This document shows, piece by piece, positions 16,996-26,025 of a stretch of 35,526 nucleotides of DNA. The stretch comes from an uncultured Bacilli bacterium (lineage in GTDB: Bacteria > Bacillota_I > Bacilli_A > RF39 > UBA660), in assembly GCA_947626515.1 (NCBI GenBank), contig CANQSL010000001.1:1-35526 (forward strand), written 5' to 3'. The position numbers and the translations under genes were made by a program. Numbering within the stretch: position 1 is the stretch's first letter; every line of letters begins with the position of its first letter. The notes beneath the pieces were generated by a model, which saw only the letters and a list, made by a program, of their open reading frames with translations, made no database searches and was not told the DNA's origin.

Positions 16996-17796
16996 CTATG
17001 CATAATATATAAATTTATCTTGTTTCATTTTAAAGATAATACATCCAAATAAAAATACTACTATAGCACTTCCAAAACACCATAACCAACAACTTAAAGT
17101 AGGTATATGATTATAAAGAATTATTTGTCTAGTAAAATCTATATAATGATATAACGGATTGAAATAAAATAATTTCTGTAAATTTGGAGCAATCATACTA
17201 ATATCATAAAATATTGGTGTATAATATTGCCATATAGTTAAAACGATACCAAAAATATAAAATATATCTCTTAAAAATACAGATATTGTGGATAAAATAA
17301 AACCTAATCCAACAGTAAATAAAAATAAACATAAATATGCAAAAGGTAAAAATAAATAATATATATTTAAAATACAATGAGTTTCTTGATTACCAGTAAA
17401 TAATATTATTAATAAAAGAGGAATCAAAGTTAATAAAAAATTAATTCCTACAAACAAACATTTAGATAAAGGGAATATATATTTAGGGATATATACTTTT
17501 TTCATTAAAGGGAAATTGACTACCAAACTTGTCATAGCGCTATTGCTAGCTTCACTAAAATAATTAAACATTACAAGTCCGGTCATTAAGTAAACTAAGT
17601 AATTTACACCTGGCATTCTAAATTTAAACATATAAGAAAATACTAAAGCCATAACAGACATTTGTAATAAAGGATATAATAAACTCCATAATACACCTAG
17701 AACACTTCTTTTATATTTAACTTTAAAATCTCTCGATACCATTTGACTCATTAAAAATGAATATCTTTTAAAATTAGCTAGTATCCTTCCTAACAT
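16996..17796 (-). CDS. ABC-2 type polysaccharide/teichoic acid exporter permease (TagG/Wzm-like)
   Basis: This 266-aa permease has six membrane segments and the TagG/RfbA family N-terminus RDFKVKYKRSVLGVLWSLLYPLLQM. The middle has PLMKKVYIPKYIFPLSK, and the end has YYTPIFYDISMI followed by FYFNPLYHYIDFTRQI, all classic for this family. With the ATPase encoded 9 bp downstream it forms the exporter that moves undecaprenyl-linked glycan to the outer face. It is the first gene of the operon, starting at an ATG with a GGGAGTGAT ribosome site behind a TATAAT box at 17821-17826. The neighbours imply a sugar polymer as cargo and not a drug. Confidence 0.95.
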   Translation of the reverse strand: MLGRILANFKRYSFLMSQMVSRDFKVKYKRSVLGVLWSLLYPLLQMSVMALVFSYMFKFRMPGVNYLVYLMTGLVMFNYFSEASNSAMTSLVVNFPLMKKVYIPKYIFPLSKCLFVGINFLLTLIPLLLIILFTGNQETHCILNIYYLFLPFAYLCLFLFTVGLGFILSTISVFLRDIFYIFGIVLTIWQYYTPIFYDISMIAPNLQKLFYFNPLYHYIDFTRQIILYNHIPTLSCWLWCFGSAIVVFLFGCIIFKMKQDKFIYYA

Positions 17797-17873
17797 ATAA
17801 TCACTCCCAAATACATACTAATTATACCCTATAGTTATTAAAAAATCTATTCCTTAATCTTATTATGCGTAAA

Positions 17874-17908
17874 TAAAAAAAAAGATAAACTAATAAAATT
17901 AATTTATC
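17874..17908 (-). terminator. Terminator between the two glycan operons
   Basis: On the minus strand GATAAATTAAT-TTT-ATTAGTTTATC makes an 11-bp stem with one U-G pair, followed by nine or more T residues. It ends the TagO-side operon 16 bp after the GT2 stop codon, upstream of the exporter operon promoter. Confidence 0.88.
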
Positions 17909-17923
17909 AATATTACTCTATAA

Positions 17924-18859
17924 TCATTTAAACATACTATAAATACTACAATATATTTTAGAAATATTCTTATGACTTTCTATAAATCCTCTTATACCTC
18001 TACTTTTTATATATTTGCTATTTTTATAATCTATTTCATTTTCTTCTAAATATTTAAATACACTATCTATAAAATTATTTCTTATATTTTTATCTTTTTG
18101 ATATCTTTGTTGTATAGAATAATTAAAAAGTATAGATATAATTAATTCATTTAAGCATTCATTTTTATCATGTTTATAAATTTCTTTAACTAAATTTAAT
18201 TCCTCAAAAATATCAAAAACTTTACTATCTCTAGTTGTAGTTTCACTTAATTCATGAACTCTAAAATAATTTAAAGGTTTACTTACCTTCCCAATTCTTT
18301 TGCTAAAGTATAATAGACTTGCTACAAATGAAACATCTTCATATTTTAATGTTTCACTAAATTTAATATCATTGTTTACTATAATACTTTTTTTTACTAT
18401 TTTATTGCATGGCCCTAAAGGTATATTTACTAATAATTCAGGACTTTTTGACAAATTAGTTATTTGAAAATCTTTTAAAATAACTGGTGTTATTTTCCCA
18501 TTTTCAACATAATTATAATCGCATACTACTAAATCTAATTTATCGTTATGCAATTTATCATACATAAGTTGCAAAAAATTTTTATCTACATAATCATCTG
18601 AATCAATAAAACAAATGTATTCTCCTTTAGATTTTTTTATTCCTAAATTTCTAGAATACCCAATTCCCATATTATGTTTATTTTTTATATACGTAATTTT
18701 AGAAGAATTATAATTTTTTATTAATTCATCTATATTTCCTAAACTACAATCATTAATAATAATTATTTCGTAATTATTATATGTTTGTTCTAATAAACTT
18801 TTTATGCATTCTTCAATATACTTCTCTGTATTATAAACAGGTATAATTATACTAATCAT
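17924..18859 (-). CDS. GT2 family glycosyltransferase
   Basis: This 311-aa enzyme begins MISIIIPVYNTEKYIEECI and has the DXD-type metal site FIDSDDYVD near residue 93, the hallmark of inverting GT2 enzymes in capsule and wall-glycan loci. A partner acidic region (KYEDVSFVASLL) follows near residue 172. There are no membrane segments, so it would act on a lipid-linked acceptor from the cytosol. Its start codon overlaps the upstream GT2 stop as ATGA, with GAGGTAGGA as ribosome site, so the two are translationally coupled. It is related to but clearly distinct from that neighbour, and the two probably make different linkages. Confidence 0.92.
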   Translation of the reverse strand: MISIIIPVYNTEKYIEECIKSLLEQTYNNYEIIIINDCSLGNIDELIKNYNSSKITYIKNKHNMGIGYSRNLGIKKSKGEYICFIDSDDYVDKNFLQLMYDKLHNDKLDLVVCDYNYVENGKITPVILKDFQITNLSKSPELLVNIPLGPCNKIVKKSIIVNNDIKFSETLKYEDVSFVASLLYFSKRIGKVSKPLNYFRVHELSETTTRDSKVFDIFEELNLVKEIYKHDKNECLNELIISILFNYSIQQRYQKDKNIRNNFIDSVFKYLEENEIDYKNSKYIKSRGIRGFIESHKNISKIYCSIYSMFK

Positions 18860-19767
18860 ATTCCTACCTCAAATTTAAATAAATAATATATTTTTTTTAA
18901 CTTTCTTTTAAACGTACTAGTATCTAAATAGTTTAATATTCCTAAGTATTTTACTTTTTCTTTATACTTTTTCTTTATCTCTTTATTTAATGAAAAGTAT
19001 TTACACATTAAGCTTGAAGAATAAAAGTGCATAAATTCTTTATATTTTTTTTCTTGAAAATAATCTTTTGAATTCTTATATATTTCTAAACAATCTTCAA
19101 ATTTTTTTATTTCTTTACTTCTATCACTCATAATACTATTATTTCTTATAACATAATTATATCCAATAAAATTAATTGATTTTATTTTTTTAGCCTTAGA
19201 TATTATTTTAGGTATTAAATCAAAATCTTCATGATAAATATTTTTCTTAAATTCGAAATTATTATTTCTATAAAAAGTCTTATTTATTAAATATAGTGGT
19301 GCTACATCTATATATTTATATTGTTCAAGCATATTAAATGCCATTATACCATCTGTTATATCAAAGGCATGTTCATAATAATCATAATTAGTATCTTTAT
19401 CTATTACCCTTAATTGATATCTAACAATATCTGGTTCATCTACTATATTTTTATATAATTCTTCTAGCAAATTTAATTCTATGTAATCATCACTATCAAT
19501 AAATAACAAATAATTTCCACTTGATTTATCAACTCCAGTATTTCTAGCTACACTTAATCCTTGATTTTTTTCTTTAACAATTTTGATTCTTTCATTTTGT
19601 TTATATTGTTCAAGTATTTTTTCACTTCCATCTGTAGAGCCATCATTTACTATAATAACTTCATAATCATCAAATGTTTGGTTTACTATACTCTCTAAAC
19701 ATTTTTTTAAATATTTTTCTGTATTATATACTGGAACTATAATTGAAAATAATGGTTTTTTATTCAT
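18856..19767 (-). CDS. GT2 family glycosyltransferase
   Basis: A 303-aa GT2 enzyme: FSIIVPVYNTEKYLKKCLES at the start, VNDGSTDGSEKIL for nucleotide binding, FIDSDDYIE as the DXD site and IYHEDFDLIPKII as the later acidic motif. It lacks membrane segments and is expected to transfer one sugar to the growing lipid-linked glycan at the inner membrane face. The start overlaps the end of the upstream GT4 by 8 bp with an AGGTG ribosome site, and its stop overlaps the next GT2. The donor sugar cannot be read from the sequence. Confidence 0.92.
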   Translation of the reverse strand: MNKKPLFSIIVPVYNTEKYLKKCLESIVNQTFDDYEVIIVNDGSTDGSEKILEQYKQNERIKIVKEKNQGLSVARNTGVDKSSGNYLLFIDSDDYIELNLLEELYKNIVDEPDIVRYQLRVIDKDTNYDYYEHAFDITDGIMAFNMLEQYKYIDVAPLYLINKTFYRNNNFEFKKNIYHEDFDLIPKIISKAKKIKSINFIGYNYVIRNNSIMSDRSKEIKKFEDCLEIYKNSKDYFQEKKYKEFMHFYSSSLMCKYFSLNKEIKKKYKEKVKYLGILNYLDTSTFKRKLKKIYYLFKFEVGI

Positions 19768-20839
19768 TTATAACACCTACTAATATTTTTTTTCTTTTTT
19801 CATTTATTTTTTTTATATCAATATCTAAAATGTTTTGTTTATTTGAATCTATTATTTCTTTCATTTCTTCGACTAATTTATTTATATTATTGCTAACAAG
19901 TATTCCAAAATTATCTCCAATATTAATAGTATCATCACTAATTTTAAGTGTAGATATAACCGTCTTTTTTAATACTAATGCTTCATTAAAAATAACTGGA
20001 AAACCTTCATAATTGCTAGTTAATAATATATAATCACAATTTTTTATATAAGGATATGGATTCTCTTTATATCCTAATAACTTAACATATTTATTTAATT
20101 TATTTTTATCTATATAACTTAGATATCTTTCTTCATCTTTACCTACACCAATAATATATAATCTAATGTTATCATATTTATCTTTCAATCTTTTAATTAA
20201 CTCTAATTGTAAAAAAATATTTTTAGATTCCTCTTCTAGTCTTCCAACAAATAATAGATTTATATTATTTTTTTCAAATTTTATATTTAGCTTTTCTTTA
20301 GAACAAGTTATTATTTCATCACAATTTATTAAATTATTAATAACATATGATTTTTTTTCAATATTAGGATAATATTTTAATAAATTTTGTTTCATCTCAT
20401 TCGAAACAAAAATAATTTTTTTAAAACTATTTATATATCTTGTATCAAAAAAGTGTTTTAAATCAATTTCATCATAAATTTTAGTATAATCACTATGTAT
20501 AAATAAAATATTATTTTTACTAGATATTCTTGCTAATTTATTTGCTGAATAAGAATATGTTGCATAACATATTGAAGCATAATAATTATTATATTTAAAC
20601 TTCCATATTAATTTTCTAGTAAAATTAATAATTTTTCTTATAAATGGTATTTTAAAGTCACTAACTTTGAGTTCAATTATATTTATATCTTTTGGAACTT
20701 TATTGATTAATTCGCCCGTTTTTTTCTCTAAAACCAAATCAATTTTAAATTCGTCACTTAAATAATTTAAAACATTTATTAATGATTTTTCTATTCCTCC
20801 AATTTCTAAAGTATTAGCAGAAATAAGAACTTTTTTCAT
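19760..20839 (-). CDS. GT4 family glycosyltransferase
   Basis: This GT4 enzyme of about 359 aa opens with MKKVLISANTLEIGGIEKSL, has LLFVGRLEEESKNIFLQLEL where the second Rossmann domain starts, LYIIGVGKDEERYL, and a donor site LTSNYEGFPVIFNEALVL with the E-x7-E spacing of the family. The ORF track starts four codons earlier at tandem GTG codons; the ATG at 20839 is preferred because GGTGAAA lies just before it. It is the first of three coupled transferase genes. A TATAAT box at 20857-20862 on the minus strand may start a separate transcript after the TagO gene. Confidence 0.92.
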   Translation of the reverse strand: MKKVLISANTLEIGGIEKSLINVLNYLSDEFKIDLVLEKKTGELINKVPKDINIIELKVSDFKIPFIRKIINFTRKLIWKFKYNNYYASICYATYSYSANKLARISSKNNILFIHSDYTKIYDEIDLKHFFDTRYINSFKKIIFVSNEMKQNLLKYYPNIEKKSYVINNLINCDEIITCSKEKLNIKFEKNNINLLFVGRLEEESKNIFLQLELIKRLKDKYDNIRLYIIGVGKDEERYLSYIDKNKLNKYVKLLGYKENPYPYIKNCDYILLTSNYEGFPVIFNEALVLKKTVISTLKISDDTINIGDNFGILVSNNINKLVEEMKEIIDSNKQNILDIDIKKINEKRKKILVGVINE

Positions 20840-20893
20840 ACGTTTCACCACTATTTATTATAATATAATTAGAATATAAAAAAAAGAAACAAC

Positions 20894-21958
20894 TCAATTT
20901 TTCTTTAATTTGCGCTTCTTTTCTTTACTATGTTGATATAATATATCCGTTTTAAATATAAATATCAATACAACTACCATTAATAGAATATATAGCCCTA
21001 CAGCAAGATTGGTTTTACCAATAGCGTAAAGAACTGATACAAAACTAAATAATGCATTTACTATATAAATAATTATTACAGATTTTTTTACTGATGATGT
21101 ACGTGCCAATAATTGAAAATGAATATGTTCTTTATCTGGTTTTCCAATTGATTGTCCTTTTATCAGTCTTCTTAAAATTGCTAAAAAAGTATCCAACAAC
21201 GGTATAAATAATATCAAAAGAGGTATTATGAAAGATGTCAAAGAGGCAGTTTTAAAACCTAAAAGAGATATAACAGCAAACATAAAACCTAAAAACATAC
21301 TTCCAGTATCTCCCATAAATATAGAAGCGGGATTAAAATTATATAGTAAAAAACCTAAAGTTGAGCCCAACATAATTAAACATAGTACAAAACCTAAATC
21401 ATTAAATCTTCCTAATAAAACCGAAATTATGGCAATAGTAATAAAATATATAGAACAAGTTCCAGCTGCCAAACCATCTAACCCATCTATTAGATTAATC
21501 GCATTTATACAAGCAACTATCATAAAAATAGTTAAAGGATATGCCCATAAATCTAAATTGATATCAATTCCAAAAAAAGATAAATCAGTCATATAAATTT
21601 TACCATAAAAAACTAAAATAAATGCTACAACTAACTGTCCCCATAATTTAGTGGTAGCTTTTAACGGATTTATATCGTCGATTATTCCTAACAAAATTAT
21701 TAAAAAACTACCAATTAATATAGAAATCATCTGAGTAGTAAGTGGAGCAAAAAACATATAGCCTATTAAAAATGATAAAAATATTGCAAGTCCTCCAAGT
21801 CGTGGCATAGGATATTTATGTACTTTTCGATTATTAGGTATATCCATTGCATTAATATGAATTGCAATATCTCTAATTAAAGGTACCAATATAATGCTTG
21901 ATACAAACGTTATCAATACTATGAAGTAAATATTAACACCGTTAACAGATATATTCAT
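20894..21958 (-). CDS. tagO: TagO/WecA-type undecaprenyl-phosphate sugar-1-phosphate transferase
   Basis: This enzyme starts wall-glycan synthesis by moving a sugar-1-phosphate, usually GlcNAc-1-P, from a UDP donor to undecaprenyl phosphate. It has about 11 membrane segments and the family motifs: RKVHKYPMPRLGG, the Asp pair in GIIDDINPL, NAINLIDGLDGLAAG, FMGDTGSMFLG and the cytosolic KPDKEHIHFQLL loop, whose HIHF form favours TagO/WecA over MraY. The ATG at 21958 follows AGGTGAT by 5 bp; the tracked GTG lies inside that ribosome site. A TATAAT box is at 21978-21983. Its product is the expected acceptor of the GT26 domain of the 1082-aa fusion. The exact sugar is inferred from the family. Confidence 0.93.
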   Translation of the reverse strand: MNISVNGVNIYFIVLITFVSSIILVPLIRDIAIHINAMDIPNNRKVHKYPMPRLGGLAIFLSFLIGYMFFAPLTTQMISILIGSFLIILLGIIDDINPLKATTKLWGQLVVAFILVFYGKIYMTDLSFFGIDINLDLWAYPLTIFMIVACINAINLIDGLDGLAAGTCSIYFITIAIISVLLGRFNDLGFVLCLIMLGSTLGFLLYNFNPASIFMGDTGSMFLGFMFAVISLLGFKTASLTSFIIPLLILFIPLLDTFLAILRRLIKGQSIGKPDKEHIHFQLLARTSSVKKSVIIIYIVNALFSFVSVLYAIGKTNLAVGLYILLMVVVLIFIFKTDILYQHSKEKKRKLKKN

Positions 21959-22042
21959 ACTTATCACCTACAAACTTATTATATCTTTAATTATTAATAA
22001 TTACTACTAAAAATAGTATATTATTTACATTATTTTCTCTAA

Positions 22043-22071
22043 CAAAAAAGCTCTAACATAAAGTTAAAGCT
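22043..22071 (-). terminator. Terminator after the DUF1292-like gene
   Basis: On the minus strand AGCTTTAAC-TTTAT-GTTAGAGCT then TTTTTT is a 9-bp stem with one U-G pair. The stop codon of the gene partly lies in the 5' arm. Confidence 0.88.
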
Positions 22072-22375
22072 AATTTTCTTCAGTTTCGTCTAAAATATCT
22101 CCAACTACTCCCATATAGTTATTAAGGAAATCAATCATTATAGCCTGTTTAAAATCACTTTCATCTAAAGCTGACATATATGTATCTCCATTTTCAACTT
22201 CTTCTTCAAAAACCTCATATTCAGTAGTAGGATTTTTAGTCTTTTCATCTATTTTTACAGCAAAGAAATACTTTGATCCTTCCACTTCTGTTTCATCTAA
22301 TAACACATAAGTTGTATTATCGTCCAAAGTAATCATCGTATCTTTTTCCATTTTCATACTAGTATCATTATTCAT
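22070..22375 (-). CDS. DUF1292-like small acidic protein
   Basis: This 101-aa acidic protein has the pattern of DUF1292 (YrzB) proteins: ITLDDNTTYVLLDETEVEGS, then YFFAVKIDEKT and YEVFEEEVENGDTY, a short beta-rich domain common in Bacillota. The family has no settled function. The start used is the ATG at 22375, with AAGGGG 8 bp before it; the longer ORF in the track begins inside the upstream gene without a ribosome site. Its start is 1 bp from the end of the 952-aa gene, so translation is coupled. In most Bacillota this family sits by yrrK or udk genes, so the pairing here is different. Confidence 0.75.
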   Translation of the reverse strand: MNNDTSMKMEKDTMITLDDNTTYVLLDETEVEGSKYFFAVKIDEKTKNPTTEYEVFEEEVENGDTYMSALDESDFKQAIMIDFLNNYMGVVGDILDETEEN

Positions 22376-22376
22376 T

Positions 22377-25235
22377 TTACATTCCCCTTCCGTGTGACAT
22401 TTCTTCCTCTGGAACAGCAATTGTTTCATTATTAATAGATAAATCTGCTTCAGTTAAAGAGTCAATTAATGCGTATTCTTCTCCCTCTTCTTTAAAGTGA
22501 GCAATAAATTCTTTTAACCCTTCAATACTTTTTATATTATGATTAATCATAAAATTAATTATTTTTCTCATAAAGATAGGTTTTGTAACTTCATTTTCAC
22601 CATATTTTTCATATTTATTGTAAACTTTAGCAAACTCTTCATATTCAGATTCTTCATCTATTGTTCTATCAGAAACATCCAACTTATCAAGTTTTTTCTT
22701 ACTTAAAGATAATCTTATTTTATCAATTATGTGTCTCTTAATTTGGAAAGCTGCAACACTTCCTATTCCTAAACGAGCTAATGCGGCCAACATATCTGTT
22801 GTTGCTTGTCCATATAAAGCAACTTTTCCAAGTTTCCAAAGTCCCGTAGCACCTTCAAATTTTGCAAGACCAAATGTAGATACCTTAGCTAAGCCAATGT
22901 TTACACTATGAAGTAAATTACATAAACCACCAGCATTTGCCAATGTTGCTCCACTTCCAGCTAGAGCATTCCATAAGAATGAATTAATTATCATAAATGA
23001 TTGAAGTAATAGTGGAATTCCTATCAAAAGTGCTAACCCTAAAACAATAGCTTTTAATTTATTATTTTTAATCCAATTGCCAATATTTTTTATTACATTT
23101 ACTACCTTATGTCTAAATTTAACAGGTTTTTTAACAGAATTTCCATTTAAAGAATAGTCTGCATTCATACTTAATTTTTTATTTTTTGTATTAACATAAG
23201 CATTCATATAAGGATATATTTTAGAATTATCTAAATTATTAGTTGTTACAAACTCTTTAAATTCTTTAACCTTATTATCATATTCTTCTTTTTCTATCTT
23301 ACCATCAATGTAATCATCTACAACTTCTTTAAAATTATCAACTTTTTCTTTTAATTCAACATTTGATTCAATATACTCTTTAGATGCCTTAACATCATTA
23401 ATGTGACTCCATAAATAAATACTTGTTAATTCTTTACTTTCATTGTATTTATCTACAATTTTTTCTCTTTTTATTTCAAATGCTTTATTCAATTTATCTT
23501 TAATGTTGTCATTAGGAGTAATTCCCTTTTTATTACATAAATCTATATATATTGTTGAATAATTGTAATCTTTATATAAATTTGCTTCATCTGACATTGT
23601 GCTATCTCTTTTTTCGACTAGACTCATTTTTTCGTCAAAAGTTAATTTTTTACTATTTAAATCTCTCTCAAATAAAGCCTGTTCTCCTAAATAAATGTCT
23701 TCAAGACATTGATTTACTTTAGTAATATCAATTTTAAATATTACAGATTTATTTTGAACAAATTTATTTTTAATAACACTTATCAAATCTTTCTTCGCAA
23801 ATTTAATATCTCTTTCATCACAATAGTTTTCTAATTTTTCAAATTCTTCTTCTACTCTTGATTTTAAATCATTAAATTTGTCACAATACTCTTTCTTTTT
23901 ATTATATAATTCATTCTTTATAGCTTCATAGTTTCTTTTACTTATAACATCTGTTTCATTCTCTTCATATATTTCTTTAGCCTCTTCAAATTTATCTTCT
24001 AAAGCTTTAATTTCTTCTATCTCTTCACTATCTATAGTCATCTCTTCAAATTCTTCTGCTAAATCTGATATTGTACTAATTTCAGGATAAGCATATTCTT
24101 TTGATTGAGCAACCATCTCATCTATTACAGATTTTAACTCTGTTATATCTAAATCTTCAAATAAATTTTCTATTTCTTCTAAAGTTGAGTCTTCTATTTT
24201 GTCAGATAATTTTGTAGAATTTGCCCATACTGGATCAATAGTTAATTCTTTTCTTTTATTAAAATCTTCTTTTATTTCTGAATAAACTTCTTCAAAAGCG
24301 GTTGATAATTGTTCTTTTAAAGAGTCTTCTAAAACTCTTACTTCAGCACATTTAGAAAAATCCAACCCACTTCCATCAAATGCAAATTCTTTTGAATAAT
24401 TCTCTAACCTAGTAATTCTATCATTTACAAAATCAATTTTACTATCGTCATCCATTTTTGACAATTTTATTTCAAATATATCTTGTTCTACATTATAAAC
24501 ATTTTTAACTTGTTCTTTTAAACTATCTATATATTTATCTATTTCTTTTCCATTTAAAATATTTGAAATCTCAGTTAAAGCATCATTTTTTTTATTATTT
24601 AATTCACTAAGTTTAAATTCATCGTATTTTTTTTCAAGAACTTCACTTAATTCAGAGTATTCTTTATTATATTTATTTAATTCTTCTTTTAATCTATCAA
24701 AATCAATTGGATTAGTAATAGCACTTGAAACATTATTCATTATATTTTCTATTCTTGATTTTAGACTTTCTGCCAATTTATTAGTATTTACTAATTGATC
24801 TATTATTACATTTTTAAAAAGATTACTTCTAAATCCATCATTTGATAAATTTATAAAATAATTATATATTTCATCGTCTGTACTAGATTCACTTAATCCA
24901 AAATTTGAATCTATCTCTTTAAATGCACTTTCTACTTCAGAAAAATCTATATTACCTTTTTTAAATTCAGCATACTTTTCAATAGAATCATTTAGTTTTT
25001 GATTTATATTTTCAATTGTTTCTTCATACAAAGAAATAACATAGGTATTAATTTCAGTAATATTACAATTTATAAATAAATTATTTTCATCATCTTTCTC
25101 AATAAATATTTCTGATAATGTTTTTCCCTCAGAATTTTTTACTTTTTCGAATTCTTCTTTTATATCATCAACTTTTAAATCATGATTATTGATTTTCTCT
25201 ATTATACTTTCTAAGTTTTTTTTGGTTTCAAACAC
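22377..25235 (-). CDS. Large helical coiled-coil membrane protein, unknown function
   Basis: I do not recognise this 952-aa protein. Residues 1 to about 700 are highly charged (Glu/Lys/Asp) and predicted helical, with repeated heptad-like stretches, few glycines and no enzyme motif. A clear membrane segment follows near 724-748 (KAIVLGLALLIGIPLLLQSF). Then comes a Gly/Ala-rich hydrophobic region to about 825 that may cross or line the membrane, then an acidic tail of about 110 residues. With no signal peptide, the long rod is likely cytosolic. The start is a GTG with a GAGGGA ribosome site and a good promoter. It may be a structural or membrane-organising protein; no homology is claimed. Confidence 0.8.
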   Translation of the reverse strand: MFETKKNLESIIEKINNHDLKVDDIKEEFEKVKNSEGKTLSEIFIEKDDENNLFINCNITEINTYVISLYEETIENINQKLNDSIEKYAEFKKGNIDFSEVESAFKEIDSNFGLSESSTDDEIYNYFINLSNDGFRSNLFKNVIIDQLVNTNKLAESLKSRIENIMNNVSSAITNPIDFDRLKEELNKYNKEYSELSEVLEKKYDEFKLSELNNKKNDALTEISNILNGKEIDKYIDSLKEQVKNVYNVEQDIFEIKLSKMDDDSKIDFVNDRITRLENYSKEFAFDGSGLDFSKCAEVRVLEDSLKEQLSTAFEEVYSEIKEDFNKRKELTIDPVWANSTKLSDKIEDSTLEEIENLFEDLDITELKSVIDEMVAQSKEYAYPEISTISDLAEEFEEMTIDSEEIEEIKALEDKFEEAKEIYEENETDVISKRNYEAIKNELYNKKKEYCDKFNDLKSRVEEEFEKLENYCDERDIKFAKKDLISVIKNKFVQNKSVIFKIDITKVNQCLEDIYLGEQALFERDLNSKKLTFDEKMSLVEKRDSTMSDEANLYKDYNYSTIYIDLCNKKGITPNDNIKDKLNKAFEIKREKIVDKYNESKELTSIYLWSHINDVKASKEYIESNVELKEKVDNFKEVVDDYIDGKIEKEEYDNKVKEFKEFVTTNNLDNSKIYPYMNAYVNTKNKKLSMNADYSLNGNSVKKPVKFRHKVVNVIKNIGNWIKNNKLKAIVLGLALLIGIPLLLQSFMIINSFLWNALAGSGATLANAGGLCNLLHSVNIGLAKVSTFGLAKFEGATGLWKLGKVALYGQATTDMLAALARLGIGSVAAFQIKRHIIDKIRLSLSKKKLDKLDVSDRTIDEESEYEEFAKVYNKYEKYGENEVTKPIFMRKIINFMINHNIKSIEGLKEFIAHFKEEGEEYALIDSLTEADLSINNETIAVPEEEMSHGRGM

Positions 25236-25258
25236 TTAAATCCCTCATTTCTACGCAT

Positions 25259-25287
25259 ATAATAGCATAAAATCAATCGATTTTCAA
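25259..25287 (-). promoter_or_regulatory. Promoter of the coiled-coil protein gene
   Basis: On the minus strand TTGAAA (25282-25287), 17 bp and TATTAT (25259-25264), with a TGC extended -10. It lies 24 bp upstream of the GTG start. Confidence 0.65.
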
Positions 25288-25312
25288 TAAAAAAGACTTA
25301 TGATATAAATTG

Positions 25313-25340
25313 TTTACACTATTCTTTTTTTTATGATACT
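25313..25340 (+). promoter_or_regulatory. Promoter of the pseudouridine synthase gene
   Basis: TTTACA (25313-25318), 16 bp and GATACT (25335-25340) form a plausible sigma-A promoter, divergent from that of the coiled-coil gene. It lies 17 bp before the chosen ATG, leaving a very short leader. Confidence 0.5.
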
Positions 25341-25357
25341 ATATATTTGTGATAAGT

Positions 25358-26011
25358 ATGAAAAAAGATGAAAAATTAGACATTCTTTTTGAAGATAAAT
25401 ATATAATTATTGTCAATAAACCAGCGCACTTATTAACTATTGCAACAGATAAAAATGAATTTAATACTTTATATAGAAAAGTATCGACCTATGTAAAAAA
25501 ACAAAATAAAAATAATAAAATTTTTATAGTGCATCGCTTAGATAAAGAAACAAGTGGAATCATAATTTTTGCCAAAACTCAAAATGTTAAATATAATCTT
25601 CAAAATAATTGGTCAAATACAAAAAGATATTATATTGCAATTGTAGAGGGTTTTTTAAAAAAAGATGATACTATAAAAAGTTACTTAAAAGAAACAAAAA
25701 CAAATTATACTTATAGTTCTAAAAATAAAGACGGCCTTTTAGCAATAACAAAATATAAAATTTTAACATCAAATAAAAATTATTCAAAACTAGAAATAGA
25801 AATATTAACAGGAAGAAAAAATCAAATAAGAGTTCATATGAAAGATATTAATCATCCAATAGTTGGCGATAAAATATATGGCTCCACTAAAAATCCTATA
25901 AGAAGACTTTGTTTGCATGCTTCTTTAATTATTTTTAATCATCCTGTAACAAAAAAAGAGATGAAAATAACATGTCCTATACCAACAATATTTGATAATA
26001 TTATAAAATAA
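25358..26011 (+). CDS. RluA-family RNA pseudouridine synthase
   Basis: This enzyme of about 217 aa converts a uridine of rRNA or tRNA to pseudouridine. The catalytic motif is VHRLDKETSGIIIFAK with Asp62. The N-terminal DILFEDKYIIIVNKPAHLL and the later RYYIAIVEG and TGRKNQIRVHM motifs are classic for RluA/RluD proteins. It lacks the N-terminal S4 RNA-binding domain of RluD and begins directly with the catalytic domain, as in the short RluA-type paralogues of Bacillota. The ATG at 25358 is preferred over the tracked GTG, which lies in the GTGATAAG ribosome site. The next gene starts 14 bp after its stop and is probably cotranscribed. Confidence 0.93.
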   Translation: MKKDEKLDILFEDKYIIIVNKPAHLLTIATDKNEFNTLYRKVSTYVKKQNKNNKIFIVHRLDKETSGIIIFAKTQNVKYNLQNNWSNTKRYYIAIVEGFLKKDDTIKSYLKETKTNYTYSSKNKDGLLAITKYKILTSNKNYSKLEIEILTGRKNQIRVHMKDINHPIVGDKIYGSTKNPIRRLCLHASLIIFNHPVTKKEMKITCPIPTIFDNIIK

Positions 26012-26025
26012 GGAAAGGATATTAT

